From NCBI GenBank assembly GCA_015999985.1, contig JAECRA010000014.1, positions 7,748-71,747 on the forward strand: a stretch of DNA of 64,000 bases, read 5' to 3'. Of the stretch, positions 53,742 to 62,722 are shown one piece after another (position 1 is the stretch's first letter; each line of letters begins with the position of its first letter). This DNA is from Comamonadaceae bacterium. Its GTDB lineage: Bacteria; Pseudomonadota; Gammaproteobacteria; Burkholderiales; Burkholderiaceae_C. The notes under the pieces were generated by a model. That model saw nothing but the letters and a program-made list of their open reading frames with translations. It made no database searches and was not told where the DNA came from. Position numbers and translations under genes: made by a program.

Positions 53742-56039
53742 ATGGTGGAAAACGAATCTATTGCGATGTTTCGCGACAGCGCAGCGGGCTTTCTCGGTGC
53801 CACGGATCAGCGCCAACGCGTACGTGAGCTCGAGGCCGCGGGAGGTGGGTTTGACCGTGCGAGCTGGAGCGAGATCGCCGAACTGGGTTGGCTGTCCATA
53901 CTGGTGCCAGAAGCCGATGGCGGTCTTGGGCTTGGCGTTTCAGAACTGGTCGCCATTGCCGAGGAAGCAGGCCGGCATCTCCTGCCCGAGCCCCTGGTGG
54001 ATGCAGGTGTCCATCCCATTGCCCTGTTGGCTCGCCTGGCGGCGGGCGGCTTGCGTGACCGCTTGCTTGCCGATATTCAGTCGGGTAGTCTTGTTGCGGG
54101 CGTGGCCTGGCAAGAAACAGCGGGGCCACTTGAGCCGGCTGATTTCCGCGTGACAGCCAGTGTGCAGGGAGATCAGGTGACCCTCACGGGGCGCAAGCTT
54201 TTTGTGCGTCCCGGAATTGGAGCGGACGGGTGGCTGGTTTCCGCCGGTGCCGATTCGTCTTTCCTTTTGTGCTGGATAGTCGCTGACGCGCCCGGTTTGC
54301 GGATTGAAAATGAATGCGGTGTCGACGGAAGTGCCATTGCCACGCTCCATTTTGACCAAGCCCAGGGGCAGTTGATTGCCAGGGACGATGCCGCACTGGC
54401 AGCGCTCGGCCACGCCAATGAAATAGCGCGCATCGCCCAAAGCGCAGAACTGCTGGGAATTGCCAGGCGCACGCTTGAGCTCACGCGCGATTACCTCACT
54501 ACCCGCGTGCAGTTTGGAAAGCCCATCGGCAGTTTCCAAATATTGCAGCATCGTTTAGTGGATGGCCTGATTCAGGTTGAACTGGCTACCGCTTGCCTGC
54601 GCGAAGGCGTGGCGGCTCTCACACAAGCTAATCTTGCGGCCACGGCCAGTCGCATCAAGGCGCGCAGCGCTTATGCGGCCACCGAAGTGACGCGCATGGC
54701 CATTCAGATGCACGGGGCCATCGGAACGACCAACGAATACGACGTCGGCCTTTATTTCAAAAGAGCCATGGCACTGGCCAGTCGCTGGGGCAACGCCGCT
54801 GCGCACCGCAGCCGGTGGCAGAAATTGGCCGTGACCACGGCCACCCGTTCACCTGTGACGTTGTCCGACTCGACGCCTGACTTCTCACCAGATCAGGACT
54901 GGCAAGCCATGCCAGAACCTGAGTTCCGTGCATTGGTCCGATCGCTCTTCGCGACGCACTATCCAGAGGCCCGCAGGCACATGCCTTACCGGCAGACCTG
55001 GGCTGAAAGCCGCGATTGGTATATGACACTTTCCCGCCTCGGTTGGCTGGCTCCGGCCTGGCCCAAACAGTACGGTGGCCTTGGTCTGCCGGCGGACAAG
55101 CTGATCGCCTACATCGAAGAAACCGAGGCATGGGGTGTGGCGCGCTCACCGGATCAGGGTCTGGTGATGATTGGACCCATCCTGATGCGTTTCGGAACCG
55201 AGGAGCAGCGCCAGCGCTTCCTGCCCAAGGTGCTGGCCGGCGAACATGTCTGGACACAAGGTTACTCAGAGCCCAATGCGGGCTCTGACCTGGCTGCCGT
55301 TCGAACCGAAGCGGTACTCGATGGAGACCATTTTGTGGTCAATGGCCAGAAGACCTGGACCACTTGGGGCAGTGACGGTACCCACATGTTCATGCTGGTG
55401 CGCACAGACAAAACGGTCAAGAAGCAGGCGGGCATCAGCTTTTTGCTGGTCGATCTCAAATCGCCGGGCATCACCGTTCGGCCCATTCGCAACCTGGCGG
55501 GTGAACAGGAGTTCTGCGAAGTCTTCTTTGACGATGTACGGGTGCCCCGTGAGAATCTGGTGGGCGAACTCAATCAGGGGTGGACTGTGGCCAAGGCCTT
55601 GCTCGGGTTCGAGCGTCTGTTCACCGGAAGTCCTAAACATTCGCAGCACACGCTCCATCAAGTGGAAATGCTGGCTCGGCAACGTGGCTTGCTTGAGGAC
55701 GCCGCGTTTGCAGCCCGCCTGGCAGAGTTGCAGCTGGACACGGCGGACTTGGGGGCTGCCTATGCAGGCTTTGCAGAGATCGCCAAGCGGGGAGAGCCCA
55801 TTCCACCGACCATTTCCATGCTGAAGATCTGGTCCACCGAAACCTATGAACGGCTTGCTCTATTGCTGATCGAGTCTGCGCAGGATTACGGGGCTTTCCG
55901 CGACCATTGCCGGACAGATGAAATTGATCTGCATGTGGTGGCTCCGCTGTTCAATGCCATGAACGCCAAGATCTTTGCCGGCAGCAATGAGATTCAACGC
56001 AACATTCTGGCCAAGACCGTGCTGGAACTTCCTGCTTAA
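53742..56039 (+). CDS. Double-length acyl-CoA dehydrogenase (two fused ACAD modules)
   Basis: The 765-residue protein holds two acyl-CoA dehydrogenase modules. The first (about 1-370) has GWLSILVPEADGGLGLG and RVQFGKPIGSFQILQHRLVD. The second (about 385-765) is more canonical: WLAPAWPKQYGGLGLP, WTQGYSEPNAGSDLAAVRT, KTWTTWGSDGTHMFML and the C-terminal IFAGSNEIQRNI. In the C-module the usual base position next to GSNEIQR is Ala, and GFERLFTG carries a glutamate at the place used by isovaleryl-CoA dehydrogenase. The N-module lacks an obvious catalytic glutamate. Two subunits of a heteromeric enzyme thus appear joined. The ATG at 53742 has AAGGA eight bases upstream. Confidence 0.9.
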   Translation: MVENESIAMFRDSAAGFLGATDQRQRVRELEAAGGGFDRASWSEIAELGWLSILVPEADGGLGLGVSELVAIAEEAGRHLLPEPLVDAGVHPIALLARLAAGGLRDRLLADIQSGSLVAGVAWQETAGPLEPADFRVTASVQGDQVTLTGRKLFVRPGIGADGWLVSAGADSSFLLCWIVADAPGLRIENECGVDGSAIATLHFDQAQGQLIARDDAALAALGHANEIARIAQSAELLGIARRTLELTRDYLTTRVQFGKPIGSFQILQHRLVDGLIQVELATACLREGVAALTQANLAATASRIKARSAYAATEVTRMAIQMHGAIGTTNEYDVGLYFKRAMALASRWGNAAAHRSRWQKLAVTTATRSPVTLSDSTPDFSPDQDWQAMPEPEFRALVRSLFATHYPEARRHMPYRQTWAESRDWYMTLSRLGWLAPAWPKQYGGLGLPADKLIAYIEETEAWGVARSPDQGLVMIGPILMRFGTEEQRQRFLPKVLAGEHVWTQGYSEPNAGSDLAAVRTEAVLDGDHFVVNGQKTWTTWGSDGTHMFMLVRTDKTVKKQAGISFLLVDLKSPGITVRPIRNLAGEQEFCEVFFDDVRVPRENLVGELNQGWTVAKALLGFERLFTGSPKHSQHTLHQVEMLARQRGLLEDAAFAARLAELQLDTADLGAAYAGFAEIAKRGEPIPPTISMLKIWSTETYERLALLLIESAQDYGAFRDHCRTDEIDLHVVAPLFNAMNAKIFAGSNEIQRNILAKTVLELPA

Positions 56040-56049
56040 GAGGTGAGAC

Positions 56050-56508
56050 ATGCTGATTTTGCAAACGCCTTCAGAGTTTTTGGACCATATTGGTCAGAAA
56101 CTCGGCACCAGTGACTGGTTTACCGTTGAGCAACGCCATATTGACGGCTTTGCCGAAGTGACGGGCGACGACTTCTGGATCCATGTGGATACCGAGCGTG
56201 CGGCGCGTGAAATGCCGGAAGGAAAAACCATTGCGCATGGCCTCTTCATCCTCGCGTTGGTGCCTCGTTTGCAACGCCAAATATTCCGCGTCGAACGGCG
56301 TGGCAAGGGCCTCAACTACGGCTCTGACCGTGTGCGCTACACGGCTTCCGTTCCTGTGGGCTCGCGCGTTCGCCTGCACCAGAGCCTGCAGGCGGCAGAG
56401 CGAACCGGAGCTGGCACACGCATCACGACGCTGTGCGAATTCGAAATTGAAGGCCAGCAGCGTCCCGCTGTCGTCGCACAGTTCATCCTGCTGCTGCAGG
56501 ACGAGTAG
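56050..56508 (+). CDS. MaoC-family dehydratase
   Basis: The 152-residue hot-dog protein has FAEVTGDDFWIHVDTERA, which fits the hydratase-2 motif with Asp and His, and GKTIAHGLFILALVPRL. It should hydrate an enoyl-CoA to the (R)-3-hydroxyacyl-CoA. The ribosome site GAGGTGAG is about five bases upstream of the ATG. It follows the acyl-CoA dehydrogenase by ten bases, which fits successive steps: dehydrogenation and hydration. Confidence 0.92.
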   Translation: MLILQTPSEFLDHIGQKLGTSDWFTVEQRHIDGFAEVTGDDFWIHVDTERAAREMPEGKTIAHGLFILALVPRLQRQIFRVERRGKGLNYGSDRVRYTASVPVGSRVRLHQSLQAAERTGAGTRITTLCEFEIEGQQRPAVVAQFILLLQDE

Positions 56509-56547
56509 ATCCATCACCATTTTTTTGCGCCAAACCGGAGACTTCAA

Positions 56548-57513
56548 ATGAAAAAACGTTCCTTGCTTGTCATCGCCGCAGCCGTGTTGGCTGGCACCGC
56601 CGTGCCCACGATGGCGCAGTCCAACTGGCCCGCCAAACCCATTCGGCTCGTCGTACCTTACCCACCGGGGGGACCTGTCGATCAAATTGCGCGTGCCATC
56701 CAGCAGCGTTTGGGCGAGGTTCTGGGGCAGAACATTTTGGTAGACAACCGTTCCGGGGCCAGTGGCATCATCGGGATGGATGCCGCCATCAAGGCAGACC
56801 CAGATGGTTACACCTTCGGCTTTGGCGTGCCTGGTGGCATCACGGTGTTACCGCACTTGCAGAAGATGCCGTATGACATCAACGAGATCAACTACGTGTC
56901 TCTCGTCGCTCGCGTGCCTCAAGTCATCACGGTGGGTCCGCAAGTGCCTGTGAGCAACCTTAAGGAATTGATTGCTTTGGGCAAAAAAGAGCCCGGCAAA
57001 CTCAACTATGGTTCAGCAGGTAACGCCACCACCCCGCACCTTGGAGCCGCTCTTTTCGCGCAGGAAGCGGGCATCAATATGATGCACATCGCTTACAAGG
57101 GCGCAGCCCCGGCTGTGACTGGTTTGCTGGGTGGAGAGGTTCAGGTACTGGCAGCGGATCTCCCTGCAGTGCGTGCTTTCACGGCTCGTGGTGTGAAGAT
57201 TCTGGCCGTGTCCAGTGCACGCCGCTCTGAGTTGCTTCCCGACGTGCCCAGCACCGGGGAGTTGGGACTGCCGGAAGTGGTGGCGGAATCGAACTACGGC
57301 ATCATCGCCCCCAAGGGGCTGCCGGCACCCATCTTCGAGAAGATGCGCCAGGCACTGGTGACCACGTTGGCCACGCCTGACGTCAAGACTCGGCTGGCGG
57401 GCTTGGGCGCCGTGGCCATCAGCACCACCCCAGAGGAGTATCGCAAACTGATGCAATCCGAATCTGCCCGTTGGGGGGCCCTGGTGAAGAAAGCCGGGAT
57501 CAAGCTTGACTGA
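56548..57513 (+). CDS. Bug-family periplasmic substrate-binding protein
   Basis: The 321-residue protein has a signal peptide (KKRSLLVIAAAVLAGTAVPTMAQ), then WPAKPIRLVVPYPPGGPVDQI, VDNRSGASGIIGMDA and KLNYGSAGNATTPHLGAALF. It belongs to the orphan Bug family and sits inside the catabolic operon, 39 bases after the MaoC gene, so it likely captures the pathway substrate or an intermediate. Its end overlaps the start of the following dehydrogenase. Confidence 0.94.
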   Translation: MKKRSLLVIAAAVLAGTAVPTMAQSNWPAKPIRLVVPYPPGGPVDQIARAIQQRLGEVLGQNILVDNRSGASGIIGMDAAIKADPDGYTFGFGVPGGITVLPHLQKMPYDINEINYVSLVARVPQVITVGPQVPVSNLKELIALGKKEPGKLNYGSAGNATTPHLGAALFAQEAGINMMHIAYKGAAPAVTGLLGGEVQVLAADLPAVRAFTARGVKILAVSSARRSELLPDVPSTGELGLPEVVAESNYGIIAPKGLPAPIFEKMRQALVTTLATPDVKTRLAGLGAVAISTTPEEYRKLMQSESARWGALVKKAGIKLD

Positions 57514-58492
57514 CGCTACTGCCGGGCAACTGAACGTTGCCATTCTGGACGATTACCAGCAGCGGGTGACAGGGCTTCCCGTCTGGCGCGCTTTGCCGGA
57601 GGGGGTGCGAGTGCACGCATTCTCCACTCCGGCAGTGGATGAGGATGAGTTGGTACGACGTCTGGAGCCCTTTCAGGTCGTCGTGGCCATGCGCGAACGC
57701 ACGGTGTTCCCCGCAAGGGTCATCGAACGCCTGCCCAAGTTGCGATTGTTGGCAAGCACAGGACTGCGCAATGCCTCTATCGACGTGCAAGCTTGCAAGC
57801 GCCAAGGCGTTGTGGTCAGCGGAGCGCGTGGCGCGCGCAATGGCCGTACCAGTACGTCTGAAATGGCTTTGGCATTGACCCTCGCCCTCGCCAAGCAAGT
57901 GATTCCGTCGCATCAGGCCCTGTTAGAGGGGCGCTTTCAACCTCTCTTGGCCACCAGCCTGGCAGGGCGTGTGCTGGGACTCGCTGGCCTGGGAAACATC
58001 GGTGCTCAGATGGCTCAATTAGGCCGTGCTTTGGGCATGAACGTCATCGCATGGAGTCCCAACCTTACGGCAGCGCGTGCCACCGAGCACGGCGCCACTG
58101 CGGTCAGCTGCGATGAGTTGTTTCAGCGTTCAGACGTGCTCTCTTTGCATCTGGTCCTGAGCGAACGGACTGCCGGCCTTGTATCCAAGGCCCGGTTGGC
58201 ACAGATGAAGCGGGAGGCCTTGTTGATCAATACCGCACGTGCGGGGTTGATCGATGAAGTTGCGCTACTCGACGCTCTGCGGGAGGGGCAGATTGCCGGA
58301 GCCGGGCTTGATGTCTTCTGGCAAGAGCCGCTTGCGGTTTCACACCCGCTGCTCAAGATGAACAACGTCGTCCTGACGCCCCATCTGGGGTACGCCACCG
58401 AGGAGAATTTTGCTGCCTTTTATGCAGGGGTGGTGGAGAATATTCTTGCCTGGATGCAAGGGCGGCCTGTTCTTGCGCTGCAAGAGGCCTGA
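57506..58492 (+). CDS. D-isomer-specific 2-hydroxyacid dehydrogenase family protein
   Basis: The 328-residue protein has the Rossmann motif GLAGLGNIGAQMAQLGRALG, the catalytic arginine in LINTARAGLIDEVALLDAL, and the conserved histidine in VVLTPHLGYATEENF. It should reduce a 2-keto acid or oxidise a D-2-hydroxy acid with NAD(P). The start is a TTG at 57506 that lies before the stop (57511-57513) of the Bug gene, overlapping it by eight bases, which implies translational coupling. No other start fits the first strand NVAILDDYQQ. Confidence 0.88.
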   Translation: MTDATAGQLNVAILDDYQQRVTGLPVWRALPEGVRVHAFSTPAVDEDELVRRLEPFQVVVAMRERTVFPARVIERLPKLRLLASTGLRNASIDVQACKRQGVVVSGARGARNGRTSTSEMALALTLALAKQVIPSHQALLEGRFQPLLATSLAGRVLGLAGLGNIGAQMAQLGRALGMNVIAWSPNLTAARATEHGATAVSCDELFQRSDVLSLHLVLSERTAGLVSKARLAQMKREALLINTARAGLIDEVALLDALREGQIAGAGLDVFWQEPLAVSHPLLKMNNVVLTPHLGYATEENFAAFYAGVVENILAWMQGRPVLALQEA

Positions 58493-58630
58493 GAGTCATG
58501 CCGCAGGCGCGCATAGCAGTATTGCTCAACGGTTCATGACTGGCCTGCGCCGCTCCCCCTAGACTGCAATCCAAGCTTTGGCTGCTTGCCCCAGGCAGCT
58601 CATGTACTTCACAAAAACCGAGACACCCAT

Positions 58631-59407
58631 ATGAACGACCTCACTCAACTCCAAGTCCAGATTGAAGACTTCGTAGCCACTCTGACCTTGAACTCCCCGC
58701 CAGTCAACGCGCTGACGCGTGTGCTTAATGATGAACTCACCCTGGCACTGGATCGCATCTCCGAGATGGACGAAGTGCGCGCAGTGGTTCTGACCGGCGC
58801 TGGCAAGGTATTTTGTGCAGGCGCCGACCTCAAGGGCCGCAAGGATGTCATCAAAGGGCCAGGCGATCTGCCTGCACACTCCCGCCGCACGCGCGAATGC
58901 TTTCATGCCATTCGGGAATGCGCCAAACCCGTGATCGTGGCCATCAACGGTGCAGCGCTGGGTTCCGGCCTGGCCATGGCAGCTTCAAGCGACATTCTGG
59001 TGGCTTCGGAGAAGGCCACGCTCGGCATGCCAGAAGTGGACGTCGGCTTGCTCGGCGGCGGCCGCCATGCCATGCGCCTGTTCAGCCATTCCCGTCTGCG
59101 TTTCATGGCCCTGACTGGCACGCGCATCGATGGGGCTGAGCTCTACCGCCTTGGTATTGTGGAAGCCTGTGTGCCTCCAGACGAGCTGATGGCCAAAGCG
59201 TATTCGATCGCCAAGAGCATCGCTTCCAAGAGCCCGGTTGCCACGCGCATGTTCAAACACACCCTCAACGTGATCGAGGACATGAGCCTGCGCGATGGCT
59301 ACCGCTACGAGCAGGACATGACCGCCCAGATTGCCAAAACGGACGATGCCAAAGAGGCTCAAACTGCCTTTGCGGAAAAGCGCGCGCCTGTGTTCACAGG
59401 CCGTTGA
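58631..59407 (+). CDS. Enoyl-CoA hydratase/isomerase family protein
   Basis: The 258-residue crotonase-fold protein has the oxyanion-hole segment LTGAGKVFCAGADLKG and, further on, INGAALGSGLAMAASSDI and ATLGMPEVDVGLLGG, where the glutamate is the usual catalytic residue. It should hydrate or isomerise an enoyl-CoA. The ATG at 58631 is preferred over one 15 codons upstream because the longer N-terminus does not match the family. It sits between the 2-hydroxyacid dehydrogenase and a CMD gene. Confidence 0.93.
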   Translation: MNDLTQLQVQIEDFVATLTLNSPPVNALTRVLNDELTLALDRISEMDEVRAVVLTGAGKVFCAGADLKGRKDVIKGPGDLPAHSRRTRECFHAIRECAKPVIVAINGAALGSGLAMAASSDILVASEKATLGMPEVDVGLLGGGRHAMRLFSHSRLRFMALTGTRIDGAELYRLGIVEACVPPDELMAKAYSIAKSIASKSPVATRMFKHTLNVIEDMSLRDGYRYEQDMTAQIAKTDDAKEAQTAFAEKRAPVFTGR

Positions 59408-59432
59408 TCTTTCACTCCACCATCGAATCGCT

Positions 59433-60005
59433 ATGCCTCGCATTCCGCTTTTTCCCATCGAAGAGATGAGCAGCGCGCAACGCGCCGTGCTCGACAAGAT
59501 CATTTCCGGCCCGCGCGGGAAGATTCAGGGGCCGCTGCGCGCGGCCTTGCACAACCCGGAACTGGCGGAGAAGTGGCAGGCCATCGGCGCCATCCTCCGC
59601 TACGAGACTTCGTTGCCCCCGCGCTTGTCCGAACTCGCCATCATGATCACGGGCAGGGCATGCAACTCACCATTCGAGTGGTATGCGCACCGCATTGAGT
59701 CCGAGAAGGCGGGTATTGAAGCGCCCATTCTGGAAGCGCTGCTGGCCCAGCAAGAACCTCCGGGCATGTCGCAAGACGACGCCGTCATCTGGAAATACGC
59801 TACCGAATTGAATCGCCATAAATCCGTTTCCGACGCCACCTACCAGGCGGTGGTGGATAGGTTTGGAGTGCGTGCAGTGGTCGAACTCACGGCGCTCGTG
59901 GGCTACTACACCCTGGTGGCGATGACGCTTAACTGCCACGAAATTCCCTTGCCCGAAGGCGTGGAGCCTGCTTTCCCGTTGCCGCAGCAAGGAGAGCTGT
60001 CATGA
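59433..60005 (+). CDS. Carboxymuconolactone decarboxylase family protein
   Basis: The 190-residue protein has the CMD fold, with SLPPRLSELAIMITGRACNSPFEWYAHR split across its core; the glutamate and histidine of FEWYAH are conserved and no CxxC pair is present. The ATG at 59433 is chosen because the earlier frame runs inside the enoyl-CoA hydratase. Its stop overlaps the start of the LigI-like gene (ATGA). The related gene at 48.1 kb shares the fold but has limited similarity. The substrate is unknown. Confidence 0.9.
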   Translation: MPRIPLFPIEEMSSAQRAVLDKIISGPRGKIQGPLRAALHNPELAEKWQAIGAILRYETSLPPRLSELAIMITGRACNSPFEWYAHRIESEKAGIEAPILEALLAQQEPPGMSQDDAVIWKYATELNRHKSVSDATYQAVVDRFGVRAVVELTALVGYYTLVAMTLNCHEIPLPEGVEPAFPLPQQGELS

Positions 60006-60826
60006 CCACGCAAGAGCTTGGCGGCGGTGGGTGGGATTGCCACGCTCACCTTTTTGGCCCCTATGAGCGCTTCCCGCTGGCAGCGGATCGAAGTTACACA
60101 CCTCCGGAGGCGCTTGAGCAGCAGTACATGGCGGTTCTGCGCCGCTTGGGATTGCGCAGCGGTGTATTGGTCCACCCCAGCGCCTACGGCGACGACCACT
60201 CCCTGTTGCTTCATGCCCTGGCGGCGCAGCCAACGCTTCGGGGCGTGGTGGTGGTGCGGCCTGACAGCCCTCTTCCACTGAAGGGGCTGCGCGATCGCGG
60301 CGTGCGCGGTGCGCGTTTCAGTTATCGCAGTGGTGCAGGGACCAACTTTGCGGGCAGCGCTTCCTTTGCTGACCTGCAGGCACTGACTCCGGCGCTGATG
60401 GATGCAGGCTTGCATGCCGAACTTTGGACCGACTGCAAGGCGCTGCCTGAAATCGCCGACGAGGTTCGCAAGTTGCCTATGCCTGTGGTGATCGATCACA
60501 TGGGCGGCTTCGACGTCAAAGCTGGACCTGACGAGCCGGGTTTTCGTGCGCTGCTGGATCTGCTCGAAACCGGTCGCGTGTGGGTCAAGCTTTGCGCCTA
60601 CCGCAACTTGTTACAGGAGCCCGACTGGGAGGCGGGCCGCGTGTTCCAGAAGAAGATGGTCGAAGCCAATCCCGAGCGCCTGGTATGGGGCAGCGACTGG
60701 CCGCATCTGCGGGTTACCCCAACGCCAGATCCCGTGAAGTTGCTGGACATGTTCATGGAATGGGCCGCAAGCGACGCATTGGTCAAGCAGGTGCTGAATC
60801 TCAACCCCGAGAGTCTCTATTCCTGA
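60002..60826 (+). CDS. LigI-like amidohydrolase-fold lactonase
   Basis: The 274-residue TIM-barrel protein resembles 2-pyrone-4,6-dicarboxylate lactonase (LigI, COG3618): WDCHAHLFGPYERFPLA with HxH, the later DHMGGFD histidine, and the C-terminal LVWGSDWPH with the catalytic aspartate. The best guess is hydrolysis of a lactone or related ester bond. Its start overlaps the stop of the CMD gene by four bases, so both are translated together. That pairing suggests lactone handling followed or preceded by decarboxylation. Confidence 0.88.
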   Translation: MTTQELGGGGWDCHAHLFGPYERFPLAADRSYTPPEALEQQYMAVLRRLGLRSGVLVHPSAYGDDHSLLLHALAAQPTLRGVVVVRPDSPLPLKGLRDRGVRGARFSYRSGAGTNFAGSASFADLQALTPALMDAGLHAELWTDCKALPEIADEVRKLPMPVVIDHMGGFDVKAGPDEPGFRALLDLLETGRVWVKLCAYRNLLQEPDWEAGRVFQKKMVEANPERLVWGSDWPHLRVTPTPDPVKLLDMFMEWAASDALVKQVLNLNPESLYS

Positions 60827-60921
60827 TGGTCCCCTGGAGGCTCGTTATACCTCTCAAGTCGCAAAGCTGCTATGACGGCTGTCCCCTTGCTGCGAACCCT
60901 GTGCTTCGAAAGAATTGATCA

Positions 60922-61632
60922 ATGGCAAATGAGAATAAACACCCCACCCCGTTGTTGGACAAAAGCGGGTTTCAATTGGTGGATGGCGACGCGCTGGATA
61001 CCGAAACTGCTTACCGGCTTCTTGTGGGTTGCGTCGTGCCAAGGCCGATTGCCTGGATCACCACCGTCGACGAGCAAGGGCGTGTGAATGCCGCGCCCTT
61101 CAGTTCCTTCAACTATGTGGCCACCAGCCCGCCGATGCTTGCGGTCAATGTCGCATTGCGGCCGGGCAGCGGCAACGTCAAGGACACGGCCCGCAATATC
61201 GACGCCACGCGCGAGTTTGTCGTGAACATCGCTACTGAAGACCAGATGGATGTCATGCACCGGACGGCGCAGGAGTTTGGACCCGAGGTGAGCGAAACGG
61301 AGGCGCTGGGTATAGATCTGCTGCCTAGCAAGCATGTACGTGCACCCCGTATAGCGAACTCACCCGTGCAGATGGAATGCAAGCTCGATCAGATCGTCAA
61401 GCTTGGGCGAGGCATCAACACTCTGTACATCGGCGAAGTTGTTGCCTTCCATCTTGCAGACCGTATCTACGACGGCCACAGGGTGAATTCCGAAGCCATG
61501 CGGCCCTTGGCCAGGCTAGGCGGGCCTTTTTACGCTGGCCTCGGAGAGATTTTTCACCGCCCCATGCTGCAGAAACCGCCGGGCGGAGAAGGCTGGGCTC
61601 CGAGCGGCGAATCTGCCAAGTCCATACCCTGA
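60922..61632 (+). CDS. Flavin reductase family protein
   Basis: The 236-residue protein has the FMN-binding split-barrel fold: CVVPRPIAWITTVDEQGRVN, NAAPFSSFNYVATSPPML and DTARNIDATREFVVNIA, typical of the DIM6/NTAB group. It may supply reduced flavin to an oxygenase or act directly as a flavoprotein. No flavin monooxygenase gene is visible in the window, so its partner is unknown. It follows the LigI-like gene after 95 bases. Confidence 0.9.
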   Translation: MANENKHPTPLLDKSGFQLVDGDALDTETAYRLLVGCVVPRPIAWITTVDEQGRVNAAPFSSFNYVATSPPMLAVNVALRPGSGNVKDTARNIDATREFVVNIATEDQMDVMHRTAQEFGPEVSETEALGIDLLPSKHVRAPRIANSPVQMECKLDQIVKLGRGINTLYIGEVVAFHLADRIYDGHRVNSEAMRPLARLGGPFYAGLGEIFHRPMLQKPPGGEGWAPSGESAKSIP

Positions 61633-61675
61633 CCTGCATTCGAGATTCAATAACTAAACCGAGTTAGGAGACGCC

Positions 61676-62665
61676 ATGGCCAATTCGCTTGTGAAGTCAT
61701 TTGCCCGTCGTGCCTTGCTGCTGTCAGCAGCACTGGCCGCTATTCCCATGGCTCAAGCGCAGAGCGCATGGCCAAGCCGGCCGGTCACGCTGGTTCACCC
61801 CTACGCGGCCGGCGGTCCTGCCGATACCATGGCCAGAGCACTGGGCCAGCAATTGTCCAAACGCCTCAACCAGACTTTCATTGTGGAAGCCAAAGCGGGC
61901 GGGGCAGCCACCATTGGCACAGGTTTTGTTGCACGTGCCAAGCCAGACGGTTACACACTTCTGATCAGCACGTCGGCCGGCCATGTGGTCACACCGCTGA
62001 TGCAGCGCATTCCCTACGACGGCATTGGCGACTTCTCTTTCATCTCGATCGTGGTGAGCCAGCCCAACGTTCTGGTGGTGCATCCCTCGCTTTCGGTGAA
62101 CGACCTGCAGGGCCTGATCACCTATGCGCGACAAAATCCTGGCAAGCTGAACTACGCTTCAGCGGGCATGGGCGGCGCGACGCATCTCGGAGCCGAAGCT
62201 TTTGCTCAGGCTGCCCAGATACGTATGACCCATGTTCCGTATTCCGGTGCAGCCCCTGCCTTGAAGGATCTTCTAGGTGGTCAGGTGCAGCTGGGTATGC
62301 TTAACTTTGCCGCAGTGAAACCTTTTATCGATGAAGGTCGGATCAAGGCCATAGCCTATGGTGGGGCTAAACGCAGCGCACAATTGCCGCAAGTCCCCAC
62401 CATGGCCGAACTTGGCTACGGCAACACCGCTACAGCGACCTGGTACAGCCTGGCTGCACCCAAAGGCACGCCTGCCGAAGTGATCGAAGTCTTGCGTAAA
62501 ACCTTTGAAAGTGTGAGCGCGGACCCGGAATGGCAGAAGGTATTGGTGACACAAGGTGCAGAGCAATTGCAACTGTCACCGGCGGAGACCACTGCTTTCG
62601 TTCAGAAGGACAAGCAGGCCATGCAGCAGCTTCTCGGCACACTGGGGTTGCTTGGGGACAAGTAA
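61676..62665 (+). CDS. Bug-family periplasmic substrate-binding protein
   Basis: The 329-residue protein has a signal peptide (KSFARRALLLSAALAAIPMAQAQ) and the Bug strings WPSRPVTLVHPYAAGGPADTM, VEAKAGGAATIGTGFVA and KLNYASAGMGGATHLGAEAF. AGGAG lies six bases before the ATG. It is the fourth orphan Bug protein in the window, and lies between the flavin reductase and the third CoA-transferase. Confidence 0.93.
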   Translation: MANSLVKSFARRALLLSAALAAIPMAQAQSAWPSRPVTLVHPYAAGGPADTMARALGQQLSKRLNQTFIVEAKAGGAATIGTGFVARAKPDGYTLLISTSAGHVVTPLMQRIPYDGIGDFSFISIVVSQPNVLVVHPSLSVNDLQGLITYARQNPGKLNYASAGMGGATHLGAEAFAQAAQIRMTHVPYSGAAPALKDLLGGQVQLGMLNFAAVKPFIDEGRIKAIAYGGAKRSAQLPQVPTMAELGYGNTATATWYSLAAPKGTPAEVIEVLRKTFESVSADPEWQKVLVTQGAEQLQLSPAETTAFVQKDKQAMQQLLGTLGLLGDK

Positions 62666-62722
62666 GTCCCGGCACACCTTCTGACGTCTTTCTTTGTATT
62701 CTTCTAAAGCTCCCCATTTCAT

